Assembly: GCA_042089915.1 (NCBI GenBank)
Contig: JBELJZ010000021.1
Coordinates: 1-38,285 of the forward strand
Reading direction: 5' to 3'
DNA from: UBA8752 sp002172485
GTDB taxonomy: Bacteria > Bacteroidota > Bacteroidia > Flavobacteriales_D > Sanyastnellaceae
Length of the DNA: 38,285 nt
Within the stretch, counting starts at the first letter, position 1. Each line of letters opens with the position of its first letter. The translations under genes and the position numbers were made by a program. The notes under the pieces are model-generated. The model worked only from the letters and a program-made list of their open reading frames with translations, had not been told where the DNA came from and searched no databases. This document shows positions 32,444 through 38,285 of the stretch, in pieces.

Positions 32444-32537
32444 GCGTTCGTTTGGTGTTTGTTGTGAATCAGGTGGCAATATAACCGCATCAGCTCGGGT
32501 AAACAGGTCAATTCCTCCGAGAGGATTGACGGAATTT

Positions 32538-33068
32538 TCACATCCTGCGTAGGAATGCAAGAAAGGGTGACGCAGCCTCCCTACCGGGATGGGCTGTTTG
32601 ACGGTCCAATTGCTTGACTGTCAGACGCCATGTGCCGCGCTGAAGGCCGTTTCGATCTTCAAGAATGTAGACTCCTGGGCGACATGTCTCATTGCCACAG
32701 GTGGTCACCATGCCTAGAACAATGCGCGTGCGATCGGACAGAATCACCTTTTCAATCGCATCAAAGGCCCAGATGTCCGCCAAACCATCGAATTCGTCAA
32801 CGAATTCGTCAAAGAGAACATGATGTCTTCTGCAGGGTTCGGGAAGGCTTCCAGATCTATGAAGTCCTCGATCTCCTCGACGCCTTGAATCATGCCGACC
32901 ATGTCGCCGTTGCAGTCAAAGCAGCTGGCGCAACGCAGTGGACCTGTCGTGCAGAAGATGGAGCTACCCCATTGGTGGAATGGTCCTGAATTCACGTGGA
33001 CGAACTACAACTGCAACGTGATGACGGAGCCCCACGCGCTGCAGGAAGAGGTGGGTCCATTCAATTGA
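32538..33068 (-). pseudogene. Remnant of a fourth T9SS-secreted protein (broken sorting domain)
   Basis: Two minus-strand frames together rebuild a T9SS sorting domain. The first ends VEEIEDFIDLEAFPNPAED-IMF (32815-32890). The second, in another frame, continues LADIWAFDAIEKVILSD, then CRPGVYILEDRNG and GTWRLTVKQ (32580-32783). The break lies near 32811-32822, beside an exact 12-bp tandem duplication (CGAATTCGTCAA twice, 32789-32812). Upstream the first frame shows CASCFDCNGD, like the Cys-rich units of the neighbours, and an in-frame TAG at 33005-33007. No signal peptide or full start is found. It looks like a decayed cargo gene of the same family; the 5' limit is uncertain. A sequencing error could explain the frameshift but not also the stop. 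Confidence 0.65.
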
Positions 33069-33491
33069 GGCTGGTTCGTCCGCCAAAAGCCCGACCTCGC
33101 ACCGGATGAGGACCCTCTTCGCGCCGACCTGCTAGCTCAGAATGAACTTTGGTGAATGACAGAGGCCAGGGTGGATGGGTTCCGAGACGACACCTGCCCT
33201 ACCAGCGATCCAGCCTTCATGGCCGAATTCGCGGAGCGTACCCTTGCCCAGCACACCTTAATATATGTTTGGTGCATGCTGGGGCTCGAGTCCTGCAGCG
33301 CACAGTCCTTGCCTCTCCGGTAGCCAATTGTCCGCCTCGGACAGCCACCTGGAAAGCGTCAAGGACTGCCAGCTTCACTTCGCCTTGCGCGATGACATCG
33401 GAGAAGACCCTTTGGGGATGGACCGGAACAGTTGTCTTGGGTAGGGGCCTTGACCCTCCACCCTTGTTACTTTCAATTGTACCTGAGGGGA
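33069..33491. other. Gene-poor stretch
   Basis: No convincing protein or RNA gene is seen. It holds an exact TAnnTTTG element on the plus strand (33264-33271) and a 55-codon frame (33156-33323, MTEARVDGFRDDTCPTS...) without recognisable features. A minus-strand stretch reading VFSDVIAQGEVKLAVLDAF looks protein-like but lacks a start and context. It is probably decayed sequence continuous with the pseudogene. Confidence 0.5.
33264..33271 (+). promoter_or_regulatory. Orphan consensus -7 element
   Basis: TATGTTTG is an exact TAnnTTTG match, with TTG 17 bases upstream (33244-33246). No gene follows on the plus strand before the opposite-facing thioesterase gene. Confidence 0.3.
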
Positions 33492-33959
33492 TCAGAGTGA
33501 CCCCTCCCCAGTGATGGCATGGCGCCAATCCTCGTGCACCCGACAGACCTTGCCGGCTGCAGTGTCCCAACTGACCAGCGTGGTCGTTGCCCGCAACGCC
33601 AGCATCGCGCCCTCTTCCTTTCCCCCGGGCAGAACGATGCCCTCATATCGGATGTGGATGCTCGAATTGCCCATCCCGGACGCGCCCAGCCGGATGATGA
33701 GCCGGTCACCTGGGTGGACAGGCTTGAGGTAGTCCATTTCATTGCGGGCCACCAAAACCCCATGCGTGCGGAAATCCCACCGCTTGGGGACGCACGCCTC
33801 GAACCATGCGATGCGGGCCTCCTCGAGAAAAGAGAAGTAGCGCGCGTTATTGACGTGTCCGAAGGTGTCGAGGTCGCTGTAGCGCAGACCGACTTCGAAA
33901 TCGACGATGGGGCCCATCGCCTCAAAGGGGGCCTTGAGGGGGTTGGTGGAGGTGTTCAT
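33492..33959 (-). CDS. Acyl-CoA thioesterase, 4HBT/YbgC-FadM type
   Basis: This 155-residue hot-dog-fold protein has the 4-hydroxybenzoyl-CoA thioesterase signature LRYSDLDTFGHVNNARYFSFLEEAR. The catalytic Asp precedes GHVNN. Further conserved strands are MDYLKPVHPGDRLIIRL and SIHIRYEGIV. It is expected to hydrolyse acyl-CoA thioesters in the cytoplasm; the substrate cannot be read. ATG 33959 gives a normal family length; an upstream in-frame start would add 13 residues without family support. A GACCTTTG element (33975-33982, minus) lies 15 bases upstream. Confidence 0.87.
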   Translation of the reverse strand: MNTSTNPLKAPFEAMGPIVDFEVGLRYSDLDTFGHVNNARYFSFLEEARIAWFEACVPKRWDFRTHGVLVARNEMDYLKPVHPGDRLIIRLGASGMGNSSIHIRYEGIVLPGGKEEGAMLALRATTTLVSWDTAAGKVCRVHEDWRHAITGEGSL

Positions 33960-34140
33960 GACGTGAATCCGCACCAAAGGTCGACCATCGCTTGACAACC
34001 CCCGCCATTGCTGGATTCCCGGGTTTATCCATAATTGACCCTGCTTTTTTCACAAAATGCAGAAAAACGTTCGGAAAGCCGCGTGCACCGGGGGGTGAAG
34101 CCCATACATTGCGGACGTTCACAACCCAATACAAGAACAC

Positions 34141-34413
34141 ATGAACAAATCAGAACTCCGTGATGCCATGGCCGAAGGTGCTGGCATCAGCAAGGCCGAC
34201 GCCGGCCGCGCCCTCGACGCTTTCATCGACGCCACCAGCGGTGCCCTCAAGACAGGTGACCGTGTTGCCCTCGTTGGCTTTGGCTCTTTCTCCGTGACAC
34301 ACCGCGAAGCCCGCAAGGGTCGCAACCCGCAGACCGGCAAGGAGATCACCATTGCAGCGAAGAACGTGGTGAAGTTCAAGCCAGGTGCTGAGCTGAACGC
34401 GAAGGTCAAGTAA
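34141..34413 (+). CDS. hup: HU-family DNA-binding protein
   Basis: This 90-residue protein is a standard HU/IHF-type histone-like protein. It has N-terminal helices (MNKSELRDAMAEGAGISKADAGRALDAFI), the VALVGFGSFSV segment, and the DNA-contacting arm RKGRNPQTGKEITIAAKNVVKFKPG. It binds and bends DNA as a dimer and helps compact the nucleoid. It stands alone, with a 180-base upstream region and its own terminator at 34434-34468. Confidence 0.97.
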   Translation: MNKSELRDAMAEGAGISKADAGRALDAFIDATSGALKTGDRVALVGFGSFSVTHREARKGRNPQTGKEITIAAKNVVKFKPGAELNAKVK

Positions 34414-34433
34414 TCCTTCAGTTCTTTAGAACG

Positions 34434-34468
34434 AATCCCCGGGCGGCCATTGGCGGTCCGGGGATTTT
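34434..34468 (+). terminator. Intrinsic terminator after the HU gene
   Basis: AATCCCCGG (34434-34442) pairs with CCGGGGATT (34458-34466), followed by TT. The tail overlaps the promoter-like TTTCTTTG of the next gene. Confidence 0.8.
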
Positions 34469-34473
34469 CTTTG
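34466..34473 (+). promoter_or_regulatory. Candidate -7 element of trmH
   Basis: TTTCTTTG (one change from TAnnTTTG) lies 4 bases (CACT) before GTG 34478, immediately after the HU terminator stem. Confidence 0.4.
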
Positions 34474-34477
34474 CACT

Positions 34478-35152
34478 GTGTCGGACGACCGCCATTCCCT
34501 TCTCTCCCCGTTTCTGACGGATGCGCGCAAAGCGCGTTTTGCCGAGGTGCTGGCACAGCGCACCCATTGGGTCACCGCCGTGACGGAAGACTTGTTCGAC
34601 CCCCACAACATCTCCGCCGTCCTCCGCAGTTGTGACGGCTTTGGCATTCAAAGTGCCCACATCATCGAGGTCAACAACCCCTACCGCTTGTCCCCCGGTG
34701 TGTCCAAAGGGGCGGCCAAGTGGCTGGACATCGAGCGCCACACGTGCACCACCCATGCCCTCCGCGATTTGAAATCCCGGGGATATGCCATTTGCTGCAC
34801 CACCCCCCATACCAACGATACCACACCCGAAGCACTGCCTTTGGATCAACCTGTCGCCTTGGTCTTCGGCTCTGAGGGCCCGGGCATCACGGAAGCTGCG
34901 CGGGCCGAAGCAGACCATTTTGTACGCATTCCCATGTACGGGTTCACCGAGAGCTTCAACATTTCCGTGGCCGCGGCGTTGACCTTGCAGACGGTCACGC
35001 GACGTGTGCGGCAAAGTGCGGACCTCGACTGGCGCATTCCAGAATCGGAGCACCCCCGCATTCTAGGCGACTGGGCGGCACGCACTGTGAAAGACGCACC
35101 GGGACTTCTGGACCGATTGCGCCGGGGCGAACGCCCTGACTCCATCCGATGA
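34478..35152 (+). CDS. trmH: tRNA (guanosine-2'-O-)-methyltransferase TrmH-like (SpoU)
   Basis: This 224-residue protein has the three SpoU/SPOUT motifs: DPHNISAVLRSCDGFGI, LVFGSEGPGIT and IPMYGFTESFNISVAAAL. A C-terminal extension (EHPRILGDWAARTVKDAP) resembles TrmH, which methylates G18 in the D loop of tRNAs. The start is GTG 34478; a -7-like box lies 4 bases before it, which would make the mRNA leaderless. Its stop overlaps the MATE start (ATGA), implying translational coupling. Confidence 0.9.
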   Translation: MSDDRHSLLSPFLTDARKARFAEVLAQRTHWVTAVTEDLFDPHNISAVLRSCDGFGIQSAHIIEVNNPYRLSPGVSKGAAKWLDIERHTCTTHALRDLKSRGYAICCTTPHTNDTTPEALPLDQPVALVFGSEGPGITEAARAEADHFVRIPMYGFTESFNISVAAALTLQTVTRRVRQSADLDWRIPESEHPRILGDWAARTVKDAPGLLDRLRRGERPDSIR

Positions 35153-36477
35153 ACCAGGACATCGGCACGGACTACCGGTCCATCCTCCAACTCGCCTTGC
35201 CCATCTCGGCAGGCACCTTCGTGCAATTTCTGGTCGTCCTGACCGACAACCTATTTCTAAGCCGCACCTCCGATGTGGCGCTGAATGGCGCAGGAAATGC
35301 GGGCATCTTCTACATCACACTCGGCATGGTCGGCGCAGGCTTCGCCAACACAGGCCAAATCCTCATCGCACGGCGTATGGGGGAATCCAACCCCTCTGAG
35401 ACCCTGCGCATTCTTCGATCCGGCTTGCTGACAGCTGCAATTGCCGGCCTCGTCCTCATCGCCATCCTCTCCGGGGTCCTGTCTGCCGGATTCTCTTCCA
35501 TCTTCCGCGATGACGCCACAGGCGCAGCATTCGACGACTTTCTCAGCATTCGAAAGTGGGGCCTGCTGCCCTCCTTCATGCTGCTCATGTGCAACGCCTT
35601 CTTTATGGGCACGGCACGATCCAAAGTGCTGATGTGGGCCATGATCACCACCGGGTCGGTCAACATCATCGGAGACTTCGTCCTGATGAACACTGCCCCT
35701 GGGTGGCCTGCACTCGGAGCCCGGGGCGCTGCCTATGCCAGCCTCACGGCGGAATGCGCCGGACTGTTGATTCTCATCGGGCATGTCATTCGGCAGCATG
35801 GCCGTGAACTCCACTCCGCCTTGTTTCTGACCCTTTCAGAATGGGGGCATTGGGTGCGATTGGCACTGCCCATGATCTTCCAGCTTACCCTGACGATGGG
35901 AACGTGGAGCATGTTCTTCTTTTTCGTTGAACAGGTGGGCGTCCTGGAGCTCAAAGTGAGTCACATCGCACGGAACTTCTTCATGCTGGCCTTTGTCATG
36001 TCCCAAGGCATTCAACAAACCACCCGGACCTACATCAGCACTTTGCTTGGGGCGGGACGTCAGCGTGAACTCGGCACCGTGATGTTCCGCCTTTGGGTGG
36101 TCAATTTTTGCGGCGTGACTTTGCTCGCGCACGGCGGACTGCTCTACCCTTCCTGGCTTGCTGCCCCCTTTTTCGACGACCCTGTCGGTTTGGATGCCGC
36201 CGCCAAGACCCTGCCCATCATCTTCATCGCCATGTGGCTGTACAGCGGCAGTTCGGTGCTCCTGAGTACTGTGCAAGGGAGCGGGCACACCCGCCCCGCA
36301 CTGGTCATCGAGCTGATTGCCCTGGTCGCCTACACCGCCGTGACTGTACAACTTACCCTGATCGACCCCCAGCCGGTCTGGCGAATCTGGCTTGTGGAGC
36401 TCGTGTATTTCGGTCTGATGGGATTGGGCGCCTCGTTGTTCCTGTCCCGTTGGGATTGGCAATCCAAAGCCCTCTGA
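35149..36477 (+). CDS. MATE-family multidrug/cation antiporter
   Basis: This 442-residue integral membrane protein has about 12 hydrophobic segments in two similar halves, as in MATE transporters. The N-terminal half begins ILQLALPISAGTFVQFLVVLTDNLFLSR; the second half begins WVRLALPMIFQLTLTMGTWSMFFFF. MATE proteins export organic cations or other solutes using sodium or proton gradients; the substrate cannot be inferred. The ATG overlaps the trmH stop codon by four bases (ATGA), so it is cotranscribed with trmH. Confidence 0.88.
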   Translation: MNQDIGTDYRSILQLALPISAGTFVQFLVVLTDNLFLSRTSDVALNGAGNAGIFYITLGMVGAGFANTGQILIARRMGESNPSETLRILRSGLLTAAIAGLVLIAILSGVLSAGFSSIFRDDATGAAFDDFLSIRKWGLLPSFMLLMCNAFFMGTARSKVLMWAMITTGSVNIIGDFVLMNTAPGWPALGARGAAYASLTAECAGLLILIGHVIRQHGRELHSALFLTLSEWGHWVRLALPMIFQLTLTMGTWSMFFFFVEQVGVLELKVSHIARNFFMLAFVMSQGIQQTTRTYISTLLGAGRQRELGTVMFRLWVVNFCGVTLLAHGGLLYPSWLAAPFFDDPVGLDAAAKTLPIIFIAMWLYSGSSVLLSTVQGSGHTRPALVIELIALVAYTAVTVQLTLIDPQPVWRIWLVELVYFGLMGLGASLFLSRWDWQSKAL

Positions 36478-36492
36478 CCTGCCTCAGAACGC

Positions 36493-36500
36493 TACCTTCG
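36493..36500 (+). promoter_or_regulatory. Candidate -7 element of fmt
   Basis: TACCTTCG lies 6 bases before GTG 36507. It is identical to the octamers before the RlmI-like gene and, on the minus strand, before pfkA. Confidence 0.4.
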
Positions 36501-36506
36501 CGGCGC

Positions 36507-37478
36507 GTGAGCACCCACCCTCCCCTTCGCATCGTCTTTTTCGGCACGCCCGATTTCGCAGAGGCCAGCTTGCGCGCCTTGGCAGCGTCGGAGCACGAAG
36601 TCGTGGGCGTGGTGACCGCACCGGATCGTCCCGCCGGACGGGGCCAAAGGCTTCAGCCCTCCCGGGTCAAAGTGGCCGCCGTGGAATTGGGCCTTCCTTT
36701 GGCCCAACCCGAGAAACTCCGTACTACCGACTTTCTGGCCACGCTCGACCGGTGGGAAGCCGACCTCTATGCCGTGGTGGCCTTTCGGATGCTCCCGGAA
36801 ATGGTCTGGTCGCGTCCGCGCATTGGCACGGTGAACGTTCACGGCAGCCTGCTCCCTGACTTCCGCGGGGCTGCACCCATTCAGCATGCTGTCAAAGCCG
36901 GGGTATCCAAGACAGGCGTGACGTCCTTCTTCATCACAGCTGACATCGACACCGGCGCCATTCTCCTGCAACGGGCCATTCCCGTGGGCCCTGAGGCCAC
37001 TGCAGGCGACGTCTATCAGCAGCTGATGGTGGAAGGAGCCGGCTTGATGGTCGACACCGCCGATGCGCTGTCCGACACACCTTTGGACGGCGTTCCGCAA
37101 AGCGCCCTGCTGACGGGAAGTGAGCGGCCTGCGCCGAAACTGTTCCGTCAGGATGGCCGTGTGGACTGGAGACAATCCGCCCGAGAGGTGGCCGACTTCA
37201 TTCGCGGCATGACCCCCTTCCCCGGGGCTTGGACCACCCTGAATGGCGCCACCCTCAAACTCGATGGCGCTCTGGTTTCAGAATCCGGGGAATTCGCTCC
37301 CGGAGGACTGGCTCCTGGAGACTGTCACATCGAAGGAGAAACATGGTGGGTCGGCACCCAAGGACAGCCCGTCCGACTGCGTCGGGTGCAGTTGGCAGGC
37401 AAACCCTTCATGGATGTGCCTGACGTCTTGCGGGGGTATCGCTACCCCATCGCGTCCCTTGGAACGGACGGGCACTGA
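36507..37478 (+). CDS. fmt: Methionyl-tRNA formyltransferase
   Basis: This 323-residue protein has the formyltransferase core: RIVFFGTPDFAEASL, VVTAPDRPAGRGQRLQPSRVK, and NVHGSLLPDFRGAAPIQHA with the catalytic Asn-His. ADIDTGAILLQ supplies the catalytic Asp. A C-terminal tRNA-binding OB domain follows (RPAPKLFRQDGRVDW onward). It formylates Met-tRNA for translation initiation using 10-formyl-THF. The start is GTG 36507, giving STHPPLRIVFFGTP; no ATG lies nearby. It is 29 bases after the MATE gene and ends 10 bases from the convergent mutase gene. Confidence 0.97.
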   Translation: MSTHPPLRIVFFGTPDFAEASLRALAASEHEVVGVVTAPDRPAGRGQRLQPSRVKVAAVELGLPLAQPEKLRTTDFLATLDRWEADLYAVVAFRMLPEMVWSRPRIGTVNVHGSLLPDFRGAAPIQHAVKAGVSKTGVTSFFITADIDTGAILLQRAIPVGPEATAGDVYQQLMVEGAGLMVDTADALSDTPLDGVPQSALLTGSERPAPKLFRQDGRVDWRQSAREVADFIRGMTPFPGAWTTLNGATLKLDGALVSESGEFAPGGLAPGDCHIEGETWWVGTQGQPVRLRRVQLAGKPFMDVPDVLRGYRYPIASLGTDGH

Positions 37479-37488
37479 GTCCGCAGCG

Positions 37489-38285
37489 TCACCCTGCTCC
37501 GTAGGCCTCCAAGAGGAGGTCCAGGACCTCATCTGCAGACTGCACCACGGGCGAACCCGGTCCAAAAATGGCCGTGGCTCCTGCCGCATACAGGGCATCG
37601 TAATCCTCGCGGGGAATCACCCCACCCACGACCACCAGCATGTCCTCCCGACCCAGCTTGGTCAGGGCATCCACCAAGGCCGGAATCAAAACGAGATGGC
37701 CCGCAGCCAGCGTGCTGACCCCCACCACGTGGACGTCATTTTCCACGGCCTGTCTCGCCACCTCCTCCGGGGTTTGGAACAGGCTTCCGAGGTCCACGTC
37801 GAATCCGAGATCGGCAAACGCGCTGGCAATCACCTTGGCTCCCCGGTCGTGTCCATCCTGGCCCATCTTGGCCACGAGAATCCGCGGCTGACGGCCTTGT
37901 GATTGGGCAAAGGTTCTGGCTTTCTCCACGGCACTTTTGAATTCCTCCCGGTCACCCAGGTTCTTCTGAAAAATACCACGGACCGGCCGGACGACCGGCT
38001 GGTGACGTCCGAATGCGCGCTCCATGGCGTCGGAAATTTCGCCCAAGGTGCACCGCACCCGCGCAGCGCTGACTGCGGCTTCCAGCAGGTTGCCTCCATT
38101 TTTGGCTGCCTGTTCCAAGCCTTCCAGGGCCATGGACACCTGGGTGGCGTCCCGGCGCCGTTTCAACAACTCCAGCCGTTCGATTTGCCCCTTCAGCACC
38201 TCCTCGTGCTCCACTTTCAACACCTCGAGGTTGTCCGGAGCCGACCCGGGAAACAGATTCAAACCCACGATGCGGTCCTGTCCGC
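37489..38285 (-). CDS. scpA: Methylmalonyl-CoA mutase large subunit, C-terminal part (partial)
   Basis: The frame is open to the right window edge, so the N-terminal catalytic barrel is missing. The visible 265 residues include the end of the barrel region (VGLNLFPGS, VRCTLGEISDAMERAFGRH). The C-terminal cobalamin-binding domain has KMGQDGHDRGAKVIASAFADLGF (the DxHxxG cobalt-ligand motif), GSLFQTPEEVARQAVENDVHVVGVSTLAAGH and GGVIPREDYDALYAAGATAIFGPG. The enzyme interconverts methylmalonyl-CoA and succinyl-CoA. An intact DGHDRG indicates the catalytic large subunit rather than the degenerate small one. Related acyl-CoA mutases share this domain. Confidence 0.9.
   Translation of the reverse strand, partial: GQDRIVGLNLFPGSAPDNLEVLKVEHEEVLKGQIERLELLKRRRDATQVSMALEGLEQAAKNGGNLLEAAVSAARVRCTLGEISDAMERAFGRHQPVVRPVRGIFQKNLGDREEFKSAVEKARTFAQSQGRQPRILVAKMGQDGHDRGAKVIASAFADLGFDVDLGSLFQTPEEVARQAVENDVHVVGVSTLAAGHLVLIPALVDALTKLGREDMLVVVGGVIPREDYDALYAAGATAIFGPGSPVVQSADEVLDLLLEAYGAG

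Noticed and set aside
32892..33068. Plus-strand 58-codon frame ending FTWTNYNCNVMTEPHALQEEVGPFN
   Set aside because: It looks protein-like but is antisense to the recognisable T9SS sorting-domain remnant, which is better supported.
33281..33296. tRNA T-arm-like sequence GGCTCGAGTCC
   Set aside because: No matching acceptor, D or anticodon arms nearby, and the T-loop consensus is broken.

Overview
The window is a GC-rich chromosomal segment from a member of Bacteroidota, most likely Flavobacteriales. The evidence is: secreted proteins ending in type IX secretion (T9SS) C-terminal sorting domains; the Cys-rich repeats (GCTDxxACNYxPxATxDDGSC) and SprB repeats common in that order; a PorT-like barrel and a PorE-like protein; a Rho factor with the long charged insert of this phylum; and promoter-like elements related to the Bacteroidota TAnnTTTG box. 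There is no phage, plasmid, IS, CRISPR or tRNA signal. Most of the window is housekeeping chromosome.

Layout. 1-3145: tail of a probable S16 gene, rimM, a PIN-PhoH ATPase and a small exported lamin-tail-domain protein. 3228-6742 (minus): pfkA, gap, a GlcNAc-kinase-like sugar kinase and a beta-phosphoglucomutase-like HAD enzyme, tightly packed as one operon. A Nudix/winged-helix regulator of the NrtR/AraR type is divergent from pfkA, with a perfect 7-7-7 inverted repeat in the shared promoter region. 7685-11576: an exported sugar-dehydrogenase-like propeller with a sorting domain, a TPR/propeller/OmpA protein (PorE-like) and a YfcE-type phosphodiesterase. 11707-14700: rho, a DUF4199-like membrane protein and porT. 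14684-16308 (minus): tpiA and prmA. 16378-19562: recQ and an RlmI-like methyltransferase. 19569-21634 (minus): a cysteine-dioxygenase/methyltransferase fusion followed by pdxH. 21771-23392: a 72-residue conserved protein and a PhoD-like phosphatase.

23393-33068 (minus) is the accessory part: three large T9SS cargo proteins (727, 1369 and 818 residues) and the frameshifted remnant of a fourth. They share 20 Cys-rich repeats, SprB repeats and a domain of about 190 residues that I cannot name, present three times. 33069-33491 has no convincing gene. 33492-38285 returns to housekeeping genes: thioesterase, HU, trmH, a MATE transporter, fmt and the C-terminal part of methylmalonyl-CoA mutase, cut by the window edge.

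The most interesting items are: the dioxygenase-methyltransferase fusion; the unnamed repeated domain in the secreted proteins; the inverted repeat sitting exactly on a consensus promoter element between a sugar-type regulator and the glycolytic operon; and a recurring TTTG/TTCG-type element 3-6 bases before start codons of eight genes, which suggests leaderless transcripts. Five convergent gene pairs leave no room for an intrinsic terminator.
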